The notes below the pieces were generated by a model. The model searched no databases, was not told where the DNA came from, and worked only from the letters and a program-made list of their open reading frames with translations. Below, one piece after another: positions 53,273 to 62,741 of a stretch of 64,000 bases of DNA; position 1 is the first letter of the stretch, and each line of letters begins with the position of its first letter. Both the position numbers and the translations under genes were made by a program. The stretch comes from Rheinheimera sp. (lineage in GTDB: Bacteria > Pseudomonadota > Gammaproteobacteria > Enterobacterales > Alteromonadaceae). The DNA lies in contig NZ_JAVBXS010000088.1 in assembly GCF_030824435.1 (NCBI RefSeq), forward strand, positions 1 through 64,000. The letters run 5' to 3'.

Positions 53273-55579
53273 TTACTCCCTGATACCGATTTTTGTTAAC
53301 ACAGGTGCTGTCAGCACAGCCACCAAAATGCCAATCAACACTGTCAGACCAAAACCTGCGATCACAGGCGTCTGGCTAAAAGCCAACATACCAAAAGCCA
53401 ACATGCTGGTGAGGGCCGACAACCCTACCGCCAGCTGCACTTCTGCCCGCTCCAGGCCCGACACAAAAAAGATGGCGTAATCAAAGCCAAGCGCCACCAC
53501 CAGCAGCACGCCAACCAGATGAAATAAACTTAAGCTATAACCCAGCGCCAGACTGACATTGAGTGCACTGAGCACTGCCACCAACAAAAATAACGCTATT
53601 GCAGTGGCCTGACGTACACCGTAGCGCCAGCCCAATAACAACATGGCTGCCGCAACTGCCACAGCTAACCCAAGCATCAGCTGCTGACGCACCCCGGCCA
53701 CTCTGGCAGAAGCATCGGCAACAGGGTCAAATAACTGCACAGCAGCATTGGCGGGCAACTGCTGCAATTGTGTTGTTGTCAAACGGGCATCTTTTAATAA
53801 AATAAGGCTGACATAAGCAGGGGCACCGCCCAGCTGAGTTGGCTGAAACAATTGTTGCGCCACCATTGCCGGTACATCAGCGACGCTCAACCAGCTGCTG
53901 ACAGGTGCAGGCGCTTCAATACCCAATTCGGTGAAATAAGCTTTAAGCACATCCGACTGATAAGCTTGTTGTAACTGCTGTTGTAACTGCTGCTGAGCTT
54001 GTTGGGACGGCAACCAATCCGATAACGCCTGCCAGCCGGCCAACACACCTTGTTGTTGCCAGCTGCTTAATAAGGGCCGCAACGCTGTTTCCTGTTGTAA
54101 CAAGGCTTCCAGACTGGTGGCTGACACTAATAAAAACTTGTTGTCCCAGCTCTGGCCGCTATAAAGTTGCATTTGTTGTTCATGTGTTTTCAGCGCAGGA
54201 TCCAGCCGGTTAAAACCCCGCACATCATCACTAAAGTGCATCAAAGGCACAAAACACCACAGAGATAACAGCGCTGCACCAAGCAATAAACCCCATGCCC
54301 TGCCTGTGCTGACCCCTTGCCACAAGCCAATAAAACCGGCTGCAGCACGTTTTGCCAGCGGTGCCACCTGCAACGAATATTGCGCCAGTGCCACAGGGTA
54401 TAACCAGCGCACCATCAGGTAAGCTGTAGTTAAACCCACCAGCATAAATACCGCCACCTGATTCAGAATCGTCAACGGCAACAACAACAAAGCGGCATAA
54501 CCAAGCAAAGTCGATAACAAACTCAGGCTTAATCCAGGCAACATCCGGCGGAAAAAAGCCGCACCTTGTTGCACCGCCAGCAAACCATGAAAAGAATAAT
54601 CAATGGCAACACCAATTAAGGTGGTGGCAAACACAAAAGCCAATAAATGCGGCGCGTCAAACAACCAGATCACAGCGGCTAAACCGGCCAGAGCTGCGGT
54701 AGATAAAGTCAGCAACGCCAGCAACAAAGGTTTGGCACTGGCAAATACCCAGCCTAACAACAACAGGATGGCCAGCATCGACAAACCGCCATACCAGTTC
54801 ATTTCAGCCTGCGCTCGGGCCGCTGCTTTGACTGCATGAAACAACACACCGCTGTGATGATACCTAAGTTCTGGATATTGTTGTTGTAACAGCTCTAGTT
54901 GTTGCATCAGCACCCCATGTAGCTCTGTTGCCAGCGCAGTGTCAAAAGGGTCTATCTCAAGCTGGGCATGTAATAACACAAAAGGATCTGCTTCGAGCTT
55001 GCCTGTCAGATAACCACCGGCCGGTATGAGCTGCTGTTGATTCAACAGGTTCAGCAAACTTTCTGTGGCCTGCTGCGACAATAACAACGGATCTTGCGCC
55101 AGTGCGGCATCGGCAAAAGGTTGGGGGCTTAATAACCTTTGCCAGGCGGCATCACGTAATGGCTGATATTGTGCTGCTGCCAGTTGTTGTTTTGCTTCTG
55201 GGCTTGCCACTAAAGCCGCTGAATGCTGCAGATAACGCTGTAACTGCGCCAACTGCTGATCCGGCGTGACCCAGCTTAACAGCGGTTTTTTGTCATCAAG
55301 CCCATGGTTTTGTGTCGACAACACCCCTTGCTGAAGCTGTGTGGCAGCCTGTGCCAGTTGTTCAGCGTCCAGGCCGGTCAGCACCAGCCTTAACTGGCGA
55401 TTGGCGCTGTGCTGCGACACTAAATCTCTTTGCCAGTCGGCCTCTGCCGCCGGAAAAGCCGCAGTGATACTGCTGCTCCAGTGCCTTTGTGGCAGTTGCC
55501 ACAGCAAATAAAGCCCAAGCAACAACACAGTGGCCAGCCAGCCAGCCCAGATAAACACGGCTTTTTGTTTCAGCTTCAC
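53273..55579 (-). CDS. MMPL/RND-type exporter of the ape cluster (ApeM position)
   Basis: 768 residues with the RND-like layout: a first helix, a large periplasmic domain (about 30-240), a block of five or six helices (about 255-430), a second helix and periplasmic domain (about 430-630), and a last block of helices. MMPL proteins move lipids and pigments across the inner membrane; here it would export the aryl polyene lipid to the periplasmic carrier. It overlaps the LolA-like gene by four bases. Confidence 0.85.
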   Translation of the reverse strand: MKLKQKAVFIWAGWLATVLLLGLYLLWQLPQRHWSSSITAAFPAAEADWQRDLVSQHSANRQLRLVLTGLDAEQLAQAATQLQQGVLSTQNHGLDDKKPLLSWVTPDQQLAQLQRYLQHSAALVASPEAKQQLAAAQYQPLRDAAWQRLLSPQPFADAALAQDPLLLSQQATESLLNLLNQQQLIPAGGYLTGKLEADPFVLLHAQLEIDPFDTALATELHGVLMQQLELLQQQYPELRYHHSGVLFHAVKAAARAQAEMNWYGGLSMLAILLLLGWVFASAKPLLLALLTLSTAALAGLAAVIWLFDAPHLLAFVFATTLIGVAIDYSFHGLLAVQQGAAFFRRMLPGLSLSLLSTLLGYAALLLLPLTILNQVAVFMLVGLTTAYLMVRWLYPVALAQYSLQVAPLAKRAAAGFIGLWQGVSTGRAWGLLLGAALLSLWCFVPLMHFSDDVRGFNRLDPALKTHEQQMQLYSGQSWDNKFLLVSATSLEALLQQETALRPLLSSWQQQGVLAGWQALSDWLPSQQAQQQLQQQLQQAYQSDVLKAYFTELGIEAPAPVSSWLSVADVPAMVAQQLFQPTQLGGAPAYVSLILLKDARLTTTQLQQLPANAAVQLFDPVADASARVAGVRQQLMLGLAVAVAAAMLLLGWRYGVRQATAIALFLLVAVLSALNVSLALGYSLSLFHLVGVLLVVALGFDYAIFFVSGLERAEVQLAVGLSALTSMLAFGMLAFSQTPVIAGFGLTVLIGILVAVLTAPVLTKIGIRE

Positions 55580-56196
55580 TGCGTAGCACCTGTGCTGAGC
55601 TGAATGTCACTGCGGTTGCCTGATATTTCCAGCAAGGTGATTTGTTGCAGTTTGTCAGCACCACAAAGCGTGATATGGCGGTAAAAATCTGTCAGAGGTT
55701 TTTTCAGCGGTTGTAGTTGTACACAATGTTCTGGCATTTGTTGCAACACAAAATGCTGTTGTAAAAAAGTAATGTCCTGTTGCATTACCGCCAGCATCAG
55801 GCTGCCAATCAGCTCTGTGCCAGGTTGCAGTTTTAATGCACCATCAAGCTGTTGCTGCACACCACTGTTATCCAGCACTATCTGTTGTTGCACCGGTTTT
55901 TCGGTGATCCACAGCAGACGTTTTGTCTCAAGCTGCAAATATCCGCTGCTTTGCAGGGGCTTTTTTAAACCGCGGATCCATTTTTGCTGCTGAAAATAAA
56001 ACCGGCCTTGTAGCATCTGCCACTTTGCCAACTGCGCTGGTGCAGAAACGGCAGGTGCTGTTAGTGCTGCTGTGCTGGTTTTAGCTGTGCTGGCATTAGC
56101 GGTGTTGGTTTTTATAACTTTGTCACTGGCAGTGGCCGCCACTGGCCATAACAATATCAGCAGCGCAGCTGCAACAACCTGGTGCCACAACCTCAT
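55576..56196 (-). CDS. LolA-like periplasmic carrier (ApeL position)
   Basis: 206 residues with a signal peptide (about 1-23) and a LolA-like half-barrel: RFYFQQQKWIRGLKKPLQSSG, in part, and YLQLETKRLLWITEKPVQQ. LolA carries lipidated proteins to the outer membrane; ape-cluster versions probably carry the pigment lipid. The mature start is rich in Thr/Ala/Ser. It overlaps neighbours by four bases on both sides. Confidence 0.8.
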   Translation of the reverse strand: MRLWHQVVAAALLILLWPVAATASDKVIKTNTANASTAKTSTAALTAPAVSAPAQLAKWQMLQGRFYFQQQKWIRGLKKPLQSSGYLQLETKRLLWITEKPVQQQIVLDNSGVQQQLDGALKLQPGTELIGSLMLAVMQQDITFLQQHFVLQQMPEHCVQLQPLKKPLTDFYRHITLCGADKLQQITLLEISGNRSDIQLSTGATQ

Positions 56197-56603
56197 GGCT
56201 GTAAGCCTAATTTTTGCAGCAAAATCAGTGGTGATTCATAACACATTTGCTGGTTTTGCATATCAACAGCCACCTGAATACTGCTGGCTTTGGTCAGGGT
56301 CTGGCCGGATTCAAGATCAATAATACGGTAGTTAATTTTCAATCTGTGTTCCCATTCCACTAAGGTGGCGGTCACTTCAATTTGTTTACCAAAACGGGCT
56401 GAACCGCGGTATTTCAGGTTTAAATCGACAATAGGCCACAAATAACCCGACTGCTGCATTTGTGGATAGTCGTAATCAAAAGTACGCAACAAAGCACAAC
56501 GGGCAATTTCCAGATATTTGACATAATGGCCGTGCCAGACAATCTGCATCGCATCCACATCAAAAAACGGCACTTCAATCACAACACTGGCCTTTTTCAT
56601 CAT
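56193..56603 (-). CDS. apeK: Acyl-ACP/CoA thioesterase of the ape cluster (ApeK-like)
   Basis: 136 residues of the 4HBT hotdog family, with the catalytic region FFDVDAMQIVWHGHYVKYLE (Asp17, His24). It would release or edit the polyene chain. It begins directly at the ammonia-lyase stop with ATGATG. Confidence 0.85.
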   Translation of the reverse strand: MMKKASVVIEVPFFDVDAMQIVWHGHYVKYLEIARCALLRTFDYDYPQMQQSGYLWPIVDLNLKYRGSARFGKQIEVTATLVEWEHRLKINYRIIDLESGQTLTKASSIQVAVDMQNQQMCYESPLILLQKLGLQP

Positions 56604-58208
56604 TTACTCCTGATACAAAGGCCATTGCTGGTGTTGAATAGCATCCACCAGCGACCTTAAATTGCTTTCCAGCGGCCTGTCTTCTGTCACCAGTCCATGT
56701 TCCTGCTGTAATTGCGCCAGCATTTGTTGCAGCTCAGGGATTAAACTCTGTGGTGATAATTCCTGCTGACTAATACGCAGTTGCACCCCTTGTTGCACGG
56801 CCAATAAAGACGCAGCCATCACTTGTTCTGTCAGCTGCAACACCCGCAAACAGTCACGGGCGGCAATAGTACCCATGCTGACTTTGTCCTGGTTATGGCA
56901 TTCGGTTGAACGGGAAAACACACTGGCCGGCATCGTCAGTTTTAACGCTTCCGCTGTCCAGGCGGAGCAGCCAATCTGCACCGCTTTAAAACCATGATTA
57001 ATAAAACGGCGCTCCGGCGCAGCGCCACTCAGATTGGCAGGTAAGCCATTGTTATATTTAGTGTCCATCAGCAAAGCCATTTGCCGGTCGTGCAAATCTG
57101 CCAGGTTGGCCACAGCGGTTTTCATGCTGTCCATCACCATGGCAATGTGGCCACCATAAAAATGGCCCCCATGCAGCACATGTTCACCTATACCATCCAC
57201 TATTGGGTTGTCGTTGGCGCTGTTTAATTCGTTTTCAATAGTGTGGCGAAACCAGGGTAAAGCGTCGCGTAACACGCCAATAATATGCGGTGCACAACGA
57301 ATGGAATACCTGTCCTGCAAACGGTCGGCATTACGCGGATGTTCATAATGATTGAGATCGTGCCGGATCCAGCCCGCCACCTGATTCTGGCCCTGATGCG
57401 GTTTAACACTAAACAGAATTTCATCAAAATGATGGCTGTTGCCTTTCAGTGCCAGGCTCATCAGCGCGGTAATGCGGCTGGATAAGCGTGTCAGATATTC
57501 GGCTCTTTCATAAGCCAGACAAGCCAAAGCTGTCATGACTGCAGTGCCGTTCATGATGGCCAGCCCTTCTTTGGGCCTTAAAGTTAACGGAGTGAGACCA
57601 AGTTCCGCCATCACGTCCAAAGAGCGACGACGTTCACCACGAAACATCACATCCCGTTCACCTATCATGGCGCCCGCCACATAAGAAAGTGGTGTTAAAT
57701 CACCACTGGCACCCACACTGCCTTCTTCCGGAATACAAGGCACTATGTCGTGGTTTAAAAAATCCTGCAGCAGAGTTAACAAATCACGGCTGACACCGGA
57801 ATAACCCTGACTCAAAGAACATAAACGGGTAGCAAGCACAGCGCGGCTTTGGGTTTTATTGAGTTCAGCGCCTAAACCACAACCATGAAAACGGGTTAAA
57901 TGCATTGGTAATTCATACACTTGCGACAGCGGCACTTTCACAGTAACACTGTCGCCATACCCTGTAGTCACGCCATAAATCACACCATCTTCCTGCAGCA
58001 GTTTGTCCAGAAAAGCCACGCCGGCATCAATACGCTGCCAGAAGCTGTGGTCGCTGGTGAGAGTTGCGCTGCATTCAGCACGGGCAAGCGAAGTGATGTC
58101 GTACAAGGATAAACGGCCCTGACCAAAACTCACGGTAGCTTGTGGCTGGCGCTTGGGTCCAGCCATGGTGGTGGAAAATTCAGCCGGAGTAAAAACTGCA
58201 GAAGTCAC
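56604..58208 (-). CDS. Aromatic amino acid ammonia-lyase (probable Tyr/Phe ammonia-lyase)
   Basis: 534 residues of the MIO-dependent lyase family. The Ala167-Ser168-Gly169 triad makes the MIO group; Tyr78 (IYGVTTGYG) and NDNPIVDG (about 333) are conserved. The selectivity pair is Phe107-His108, neither Ser-His (typical HAL), His-Leu (TAL) nor Phe-Leu (PAL). By context it would turn Tyr or Phe into 4-coumarate or cinnamate, the aryl starter of the pigment; a histidine-degrading role is unlikely because no hut genes are near. It starts with GTG overlapping the previous stop (TAGTG). This gene is absent from the E. coli ape cluster. Confidence 0.88.
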   Translation of the reverse strand: MTSAVFTPAEFSTTMAGPKRQPQATVSFGQGRLSLYDITSLARAECSATLTSDHSFWQRIDAGVAFLDKLLQEDGVIYGVTTGYGDSVTVKVPLSQVYELPMHLTRFHGCGLGAELNKTQSRAVLATRLCSLSQGYSGVSRDLLTLLQDFLNHDIVPCIPEEGSVGASGDLTPLSYVAGAMIGERDVMFRGERRRSLDVMAELGLTPLTLRPKEGLAIMNGTAVMTALACLAYERAEYLTRLSSRITALMSLALKGNSHHFDEILFSVKPHQGQNQVAGWIRHDLNHYEHPRNADRLQDRYSIRCAPHIIGVLRDALPWFRHTIENELNSANDNPIVDGIGEHVLHGGHFYGGHIAMVMDSMKTAVANLADLHDRQMALLMDTKYNNGLPANLSGAAPERRFINHGFKAVQIGCSAWTAEALKLTMPASVFSRSTECHNQDKVSMGTIAARDCLRVLQLTEQVMAASLLAVQQGVQLRISQQELSPQSLIPELQQMLAQLQQEHGLVTEDRPLESNLRSLVDAIQHQQWPLYQE

Positions 58209-59167
58209 TATTGGGCATCCTTGTTGTTGGCAGCGCCTGGCTGCTGCCAGAAGTCGTAAAAATTAAACCATTGCAGCGGGTAACGCAGCGCATATTGCTC
58301 CAGCACGCTGGCGTAATGGCGGATATAAGCTTCCAGTGCCTGTTGCCGGCTTTTGCGGGGTAACAGCACCTGCTCAGTCACAGGTTCCAGCGTCAGCTGG
58401 TAAACGTCACCCTGACGCATACAAAACAATAAATGCACCGGACATTCCAGCACACTGGCCAGCACCCATGGTCCTATGGCAAAAGGCGCAGGCGTGCCAA
58501 GAAAAGGCATATACACAGCACGTTCCGGTGCTGTCACCGAAATGCGATCACCCACTATCACAATAAATTCGTTTTGTTCGACCCACTCTTTTAACTGCAT
58601 CACCAGCACAGGGTTAATGCTGTCGACCTGAATTAAGTTAATTTCCACCTGCGGGTTGGTCTGGCGCAACGCTTTGTTAAAAGCGGCGGCATGGCGGGTA
58701 AACACCAGCACATGAATACGGCTATTGTATTTACCGGCCGACATAGCACGGCATAATTCCAGGTTGCCCAAATGGCTGCCAATCAACACGCCACCTTTGC
58801 CGGCGGCCACTAAATCAGCAAACTGCACCTGGCCTTGTTGCTGAATGTTGTCAGCAGGAATGCGCCCAAGCCAGCCATCAATTTTGGCCAGTGCTTCCAG
58901 CGCAAAACTATAAAAATGCTGATAAGCCTGGCGGTAACCCGGCGTCTTCTGAAAAGGACTTTGTGGCCCAAGTTGCTGATGCACTTTGGTTAAAAACTGC
59001 AAAGACGCATCACGGCCACGGCGATTGGTGCAAACGAAATACCAAAGCACAGGCACAAGAGTAAGTAAAATCAGAAACTTACCGCCAAGACGATAACAAA
59101 ACAGCAAAAACCTGATGCCGCTGTAACTGCCACTTTCCTGCTGTGTTGCCCAGTGTTGCTGTTGCAT
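58208..59167 (-). CDS. Lysophospholipid-type acyltransferase of the ape cluster
   Basis: 319 residues with an N-terminal hydrophobic anchor (about 20-45) and an LPLAT domain: GSHLGNLELCRAM (the HxxxxD/E site, His and Glu, about 130-142) and GDRISV (about 208). In E. coli this domain is fused to the GT2 domain in ApeJ; here it is separate. The ATG 59167 overlaps the GT2 stop (TAATG) with AGGAAA upstream; a longer frame to 59194 has no site. Confidence 0.82.
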   Translation of the reverse strand: MQQQHWATQQESGSYSGIRFLLFCYRLGGKFLILLTLVPVLWYFVCTNRRGRDASLQFLTKVHQQLGPQSPFQKTPGYRQAYQHFYSFALEALAKIDGWLGRIPADNIQQQGQVQFADLVAAGKGGVLIGSHLGNLELCRAMSAGKYNSRIHVLVFTRHAAAFNKALRQTNPQVEINLIQVDSINPVLVMQLKEWVEQNEFIVIVGDRISVTAPERAVYMPFLGTPAPFAIGPWVLASVLECPVHLLFCMRQGDVYQLTLEPVTEQVLLPRKSRQQALEAYIRHYASVLEQYALRYPLQWFNFYDFWQQPGAANNKDAQ

Positions 59168-59907
59168 TAGCTGGTTTTCCTGCATTTGCGCCATAACAAC
59201 CAGGGCAAACGTTTTAACATGCCAAAAAACAATCTGCTGTGCATTTTGCTGATCAACCAGTTATCCCGCAGCACCCTAAAATGTGAACGGCCCCCTTCAG
59301 GGTAAATCACTTTGGTGGGCACAAACACCACCGGCACTTGTTGCCAATACAAACGCACCATCACTTCAATATCAAAATCCATACGAAGGCCCGGTTTTTT
59401 GCTGGCAAATAACTGCATACAAGAGGCCAGCGGATAGACCCGAAAGCCACACATAGTGTCTTTGACACTAAAACTTAAAGTTTCAACCCAAACCCAGAAG
59501 TGCGTGATGTAACGGCCAATTTTACGGCCTGTAGGAATGGAGTCGTCATAAACCGGCGCGCCGCTGACCAGCGCCAGCGGCTGCTCTAAGGCTTTTTGCC
59601 ACAACAGTGGAATGTCGGCCAGGTTATGTTGACCATCTGCGTCCACCTGCAGTGCATGGCTAAAACCGCGCTCAAAGGCCCGGTTTAAACCGGCCATCAC
59701 AGCGCCGCCTTTGCCAAGATTCTGCGGTAAAGTCAAAAGCTCCATAGCCGGCACTTGGGTGGCAAGCGCTGCCAGCTGTGCTTTGGTGGGTGCGTCGGAG
59801 CCATCATCCACCACAATAATGGGCAACTCAAACTGCAACAAAGACCTGACAGTAGCGGCAATAGTGTCGGGGTGGTTATACACCGGAATGACAAAACAGC
59901 GTTTCAA
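59167..59907 (-). CDS. Family 2 glycosyltransferase-like protein of the ape cluster
   Basis: About 246 residues of the GT-A fold: VIPVYNH at the start, VVDDGSD (about 32-38), QVDADGQH with the DxD motif (about 87-94) and a central GGAVMAG. It would glycosylate or transfer a sugar-phosphate to build the anchor of the polyene lipid. The strongest start is TTG at 59907, which overlaps the apeI stop (TTGA) with GGAG upstream and gives the family-like beginning (M)KRCFVIPVYNH; ATG 59922 is the alternative. It corresponds to the first half of the E. coli ApeJ. Confidence 0.82.
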   Translation of the reverse strand: MKRCFVIPVYNHPDTIAATVRSLLQFELPIIVVDDGSDAPTKAQLAALATQVPAMELLTLPQNLGKGGAVMAGLNRAFERGFSHALQVDADGQHNLADIPLLWQKALEQPLALVSGAPVYDDSIPTGRKIGRYITHFWVWVETLSFSVKDTMCGFRVYPLASCMQLFASKKPGLRMDFDIEVMVRLYWQQVPVVFVPTKVIYPEGGRSHFRVLRDNWLISKMHSRLFFGMLKRLPWLLWRKCRKTS

Positions 59908-60254
59908 ACCACCTGCTCCCATTTTAACCGGCCCGACGCTACTTTATTGCCGTCAAGCCAATAACAAAAAGTGCTGGTGTCGGCTTTTTGTTGTTGTAAT
60001 TCAAGGCTGATTTGACAACCAGGCTGCACCATATGCTGAAACTTCAACACTTCAACCGCCAGCACGGCACGCTGCCCCATCAGCAACTGCTGACTAAATT
60101 GCACTGCCCAGTCCAGCTGCGCCACACCAGCCAATACCGGCGCGCCGGGAAAATGGCCCTGGAAATAATGCAAATCAGCATTGATGTCCAGCAGCAAGGT
60201 AACACCTTGCCCTGTCTGTTGTTGCTGCAAAATGGTTGGAAACAGTTTATTCAT
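59904..60254 (-). CDS. apeI: Small 3-hydroxyacyl-ACP dehydratase subunit (ApeI-like)
   Basis: 116 residues, hotdog fold, with the FabA/FabZ motif YFQGHFPGAPVLAGVAQ (His34). In E. coli ApeI and ApeP form a heterodimeric dehydratase. It overlaps apeH by four bases. Confidence 0.88.
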   Translation of the reverse strand: MNKLFPTILQQQQTGQGVTLLLDINADLHYFQGHFPGAPVLAGVAQLDWAVQFSQQLLMGQRAVLAVEVLKFQHMVQPGCQISLELQQQKADTSTFCYWLDGNKVASGRLKWEQVV

Positions 60255-61681
60255 GCTAAAAACAATAACTCCAGCGCCTGACGTGGCAATTTGCCCTGGG
60301 CGTTAAAAGGTAACTGCGTTGGATAACAAAAACGTCTTGGTAATAACACGGTATCAAAACGTAACGCCAATTTCTGTCGTATCTGCTGATTCAGCTGAAA
60401 TTTGCCAAGCTGCTCCAGCAAATCACGGCCTTGTGTATTTAACAATACCACCAGCGTCAGTTGTGGCCTTGAAGCCGCGCTACGCCCCGGCAATACCAGT
60501 GCTACCGCTTTTTCCACATAAGGCAATTCGGTACAACAAAGCTCAACTTCACCCAGCGCCAGCCGTTTTTCCGCCAGTTTGACAATACGGTCGGCCCGGC
60601 CTTGCAGGCTAAACTGCGAAGGCGAAATAAAACTCACCAGATCGGCAGTGGCAAACCAGTTTTCATCCGGCAAATAAGGCGATTTTAACCACAAACAACC
60701 TTGTTCATCCTGACGCAGTTGCAGGCCGGTAAATGCCTGCCAGGCCGGGTTTGGTGTATCTTGCTGGTACTGACGCCAGCCAATACCACCGGTTTCGGTG
60801 CTGCCATAAATTTCCAGCGGCGCCAGGCCAGTCTGCTGATAAAACTTTGCCGCGTCTGCGCTGGCCAAAGGCCCGCCAGAGCTAAAAACACCAATAAACT
60901 GCTGCTTGTGCTCCGGATACTGCGGCAATAACTCAACAACATCATCATAACGGCATAAATGCGCCGGACTGCTGATAAGCAACACCGGCATCTGATAACG
61001 GCTCAGCGCCAGCCATTGCCCGGCAAAATGCACAGTGTCACGCGCCAAAGTCCAGCCAGAGCTCAGTGGCCATAACAGCCGGAATAACAAACCATAAATA
61101 TGCTGCGGCGGCACTGTGGCAGCCACCAGCAGATGAGTGTTGCTGTTTTCGGATTGAGTGCTGTCGGATGGACGGCCTAGCTCAGCAAAAGTGGCCGATA
61201 ACACCGCTATTTCACGTTGCAATTGCCATAACTTTTTATAAACCAGCTTAGGTTCACCACTGGAGCCTGAGGTAAAAAACACCAGCTCTGCCAAAAGCGG
61301 CAACTGACATGCAGCTGTGCCTGGCTGCTGATTTCCGATACTGCAGGTAACAGGCGCAGGCAGATCGGCACAAAGCTTATCGTCACAGAGCTGAATATCG
61401 GCAGATAAACCGGCTTGGGCCAGGGTATCGGGTAATCCGTTTGGCGCCAGTATCACGGTTTTACCTGCTTGCAGCAGCGCAAATAACCACAAGGTAAAAC
61501 AATAACTGTCTGACTGATACAACAACACCCTCTGCCCTTGCAGCTGCTCTGCCTGTTGTTTACAGGCCGCCAGTTGCGTCAGAAATTCAACCACTGTCAC
61601 AGCAGCTGTGTTGTTGTTTTTGTCAGATAAAAACAGCGGTTGTTGTAAAGAAGGCCAGCTAAAGTGCCAGAATTCAGCCAT
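60251..61681 (-). CDS. apeH: AMP-dependent aryl-acid:ACP ligase (ApeH-like)
   Basis: 476 residues of the adenylate-forming family: phosphate loop VFFTSGSSGEPKLVYKK (about 136-152), EIYGSTETGG (about 292-301), ATADLV (about 345) and GRADRIVKLAEKRL (about 357-370) with the C-terminal Lys region. It should activate the aryl acid (probably 4-coumarate from the neighbouring lyase, or 4-hydroxybenzoate) and load it on ApeE/ApeF. It overlaps the membrane-protein gene by eight bases. Confidence 0.9.
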   Translation of the reverse strand: MAEFWHFSWPSLQQPLFLSDKNNNTAAVTVVEFLTQLAACKQQAEQLQGQRVLLYQSDSYCFTLWLFALLQAGKTVILAPNGLPDTLAQAGLSADIQLCDDKLCADLPAPVTCSIGNQQPGTAACQLPLLAELVFFTSGSSGEPKLVYKKLWQLQREIAVLSATFAELGRPSDSTQSENSNTHLLVAATVPPQHIYGLLFRLLWPLSSGWTLARDTVHFAGQWLALSRYQMPVLLISSPAHLCRYDDVVELLPQYPEHKQQFIGVFSSGGPLASADAAKFYQQTGLAPLEIYGSTETGGIGWRQYQQDTPNPAWQAFTGLQLRQDEQGCLWLKSPYLPDENWFATADLVSFISPSQFSLQGRADRIVKLAEKRLALGEVELCCTELPYVEKAVALVLPGRSAASRPQLTLVVLLNTQGRDLLEQLGKFQLNQQIRQKLALRFDTVLLPRRFCYPTQLPFNAQGKLPRQALELLFLA

Positions 61682-62213
61682 GTTTTTTCACCTGTTGGCG
61701 CACCAGCCACTCCAGGCCCATTAACAGGCCCATCAGGGCGTATGAAATGGCGCCGTTGTACCACAGCCACCACTGCCAGTTGCCATACCAGGCTAAGCCT
61801 GCTGCCACAGTGCCGTTGAACAAAAAAAACAGGCACCAGACCTGGGTGACTTTACGGGTATAACGCACACCGGATTCCGGCAAATCCCCTTCCATCAGCC
61901 TGGCAACACGTTCAATCACTGTGGGCGGGAAATACAAGGACCAGCCAAATAACAACAACAAACCAGCGTTGATCCAAACCGGGTAATACAACAACGCCAG
62001 TTCAGTTTGTCCGGCCAGCAAGGCCAGTGTCAGCAGCAGCAAAGTCAGGGCAGCAAAACCACGTTGGCTCTGCTGTTCTTTGTTGTTAAATATCCGCAAC
62101 ACTAACAACAGCACAAGCGGCACAGGCGCCAGCCAGAGCCAGTGGTAACTGACCATCACAAAAACCCACAGCGGATATAACAGCGTGGCCAACACCAACA
62201 AAAATTTTTTCAC
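61674..62213 (-). CDS. Inner-membrane protein of the ape cluster (COG4648-like, ApeG position)
   Basis: 179 residues with about five hydrophobic segments and the conserved middle ARLMEGDLPESGVRYTRKVTQ (in part, about 104-122). Members occur in aryl polyene clusters beside the ACP genes, but their role is not known. Confidence 0.78.
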   Translation of the reverse strand: MKKFLLVLATLLYPLWVFVMVSYHWLWLAPVPLVLLLVLRIFNNKEQQSQRGFAALTLLLLTLALLAGQTELALLYYPVWINAGLLLLFGWSLYFPPTVIERVARLMEGDLPESGVRYTRKVTQVWCLFFLFNGTVAAGLAWYGNWQWWLWYNGAISYALMGLLMGLEWLVRQQVKKHG

Positions 62214-62224
62214 TGCGGCTAAAA

Positions 62225-62473
62225 TCAGGCTTGTGACAAGGCAAACACTTCGTCAACCACATGGCCAACAGTGCGTACTTGTTTAAAAGCTTCAGGTTCT
62301 ATTTTGCGGCCTGTCAGTTCACGTAGTTTCACCACCAGATCCACAGCATCAATGCTGTCTAAATCCAGATCCTGATACAAATGGGCATCCGGGTGAATTT
62401 GCGCTGCATCCAGTTCAAACTCGTCCACCAGAATTCTGGTTAACAGGCTCAGTACTTCTTCTTTAGTTTTCAT
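62225..62473 (-). CDS. apeF: Acyl carrier protein (ApeF-like)
   Basis: An 82-residue ACP; the 4'-phosphopantetheine attachment site is Ser40 in DLDSIDAVD. The start 62473 has GGAGAA upstream; the frame runs on to 62533 but would overlap apeE without a site. It is separated from apeE by a single base. Confidence 0.93.
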   Translation of the reverse strand: MKTKEEVLSLLTRILVDEFELDAAQIHPDAHLYQDLDLDSIDAVDLVVKLRELTGRKIEPEAFKQVRTVGHVVDEVFALSQA

Positions 62474-62474
62474 G

Positions 62475-62741
62475 TCAGTTCTCCACCACTGCTTGCTGCA
62501 TGATATAAGCCGCCAGATTGTTAATACTGGCAAAATGCTGTTGGGTTTGTTTTTCGTTGGCGTCTATTTTGATGTTGTAACGTTTTTTAATCGCCAACCC
62601 CAGTTCCAGCGCATCAATTGAATCCAGCCCAAGGCCTTCAACAAAAAGCGGGGCGCCATCCTCTATATCATCAGCACTGATATCTTCTAATTCGAGGCTG
62701 CTAATAATCAGTTGTTTAAGTTCTGCTTTCAGTTGTTCCAT
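62475..62741 (-). CDS. apeE: Acyl carrier protein (ApeE-like)
   Basis: An 88-residue ACP with the attachment Ser41 in GLDSIDALE. In E. coli ApeE carries the growing aryl polyene. It overlaps apeD by 26 bases. Confidence 0.93.
   Translation of the reverse strand: MEQLKAELKQLIISSLELEDISADDIEDGAPLFVEGLGLDSIDALELGLAIKKRYNIKIDANEKQTQQHFASINNLAAYIMQQAVVEN

Noticed and set aside
56604-58208. Histidine ammonia-lyase (hutH)
   Set aside because: No hut genes are near, the selectivity residues are not Ser-His, and it is embedded in the aryl polyene operon.
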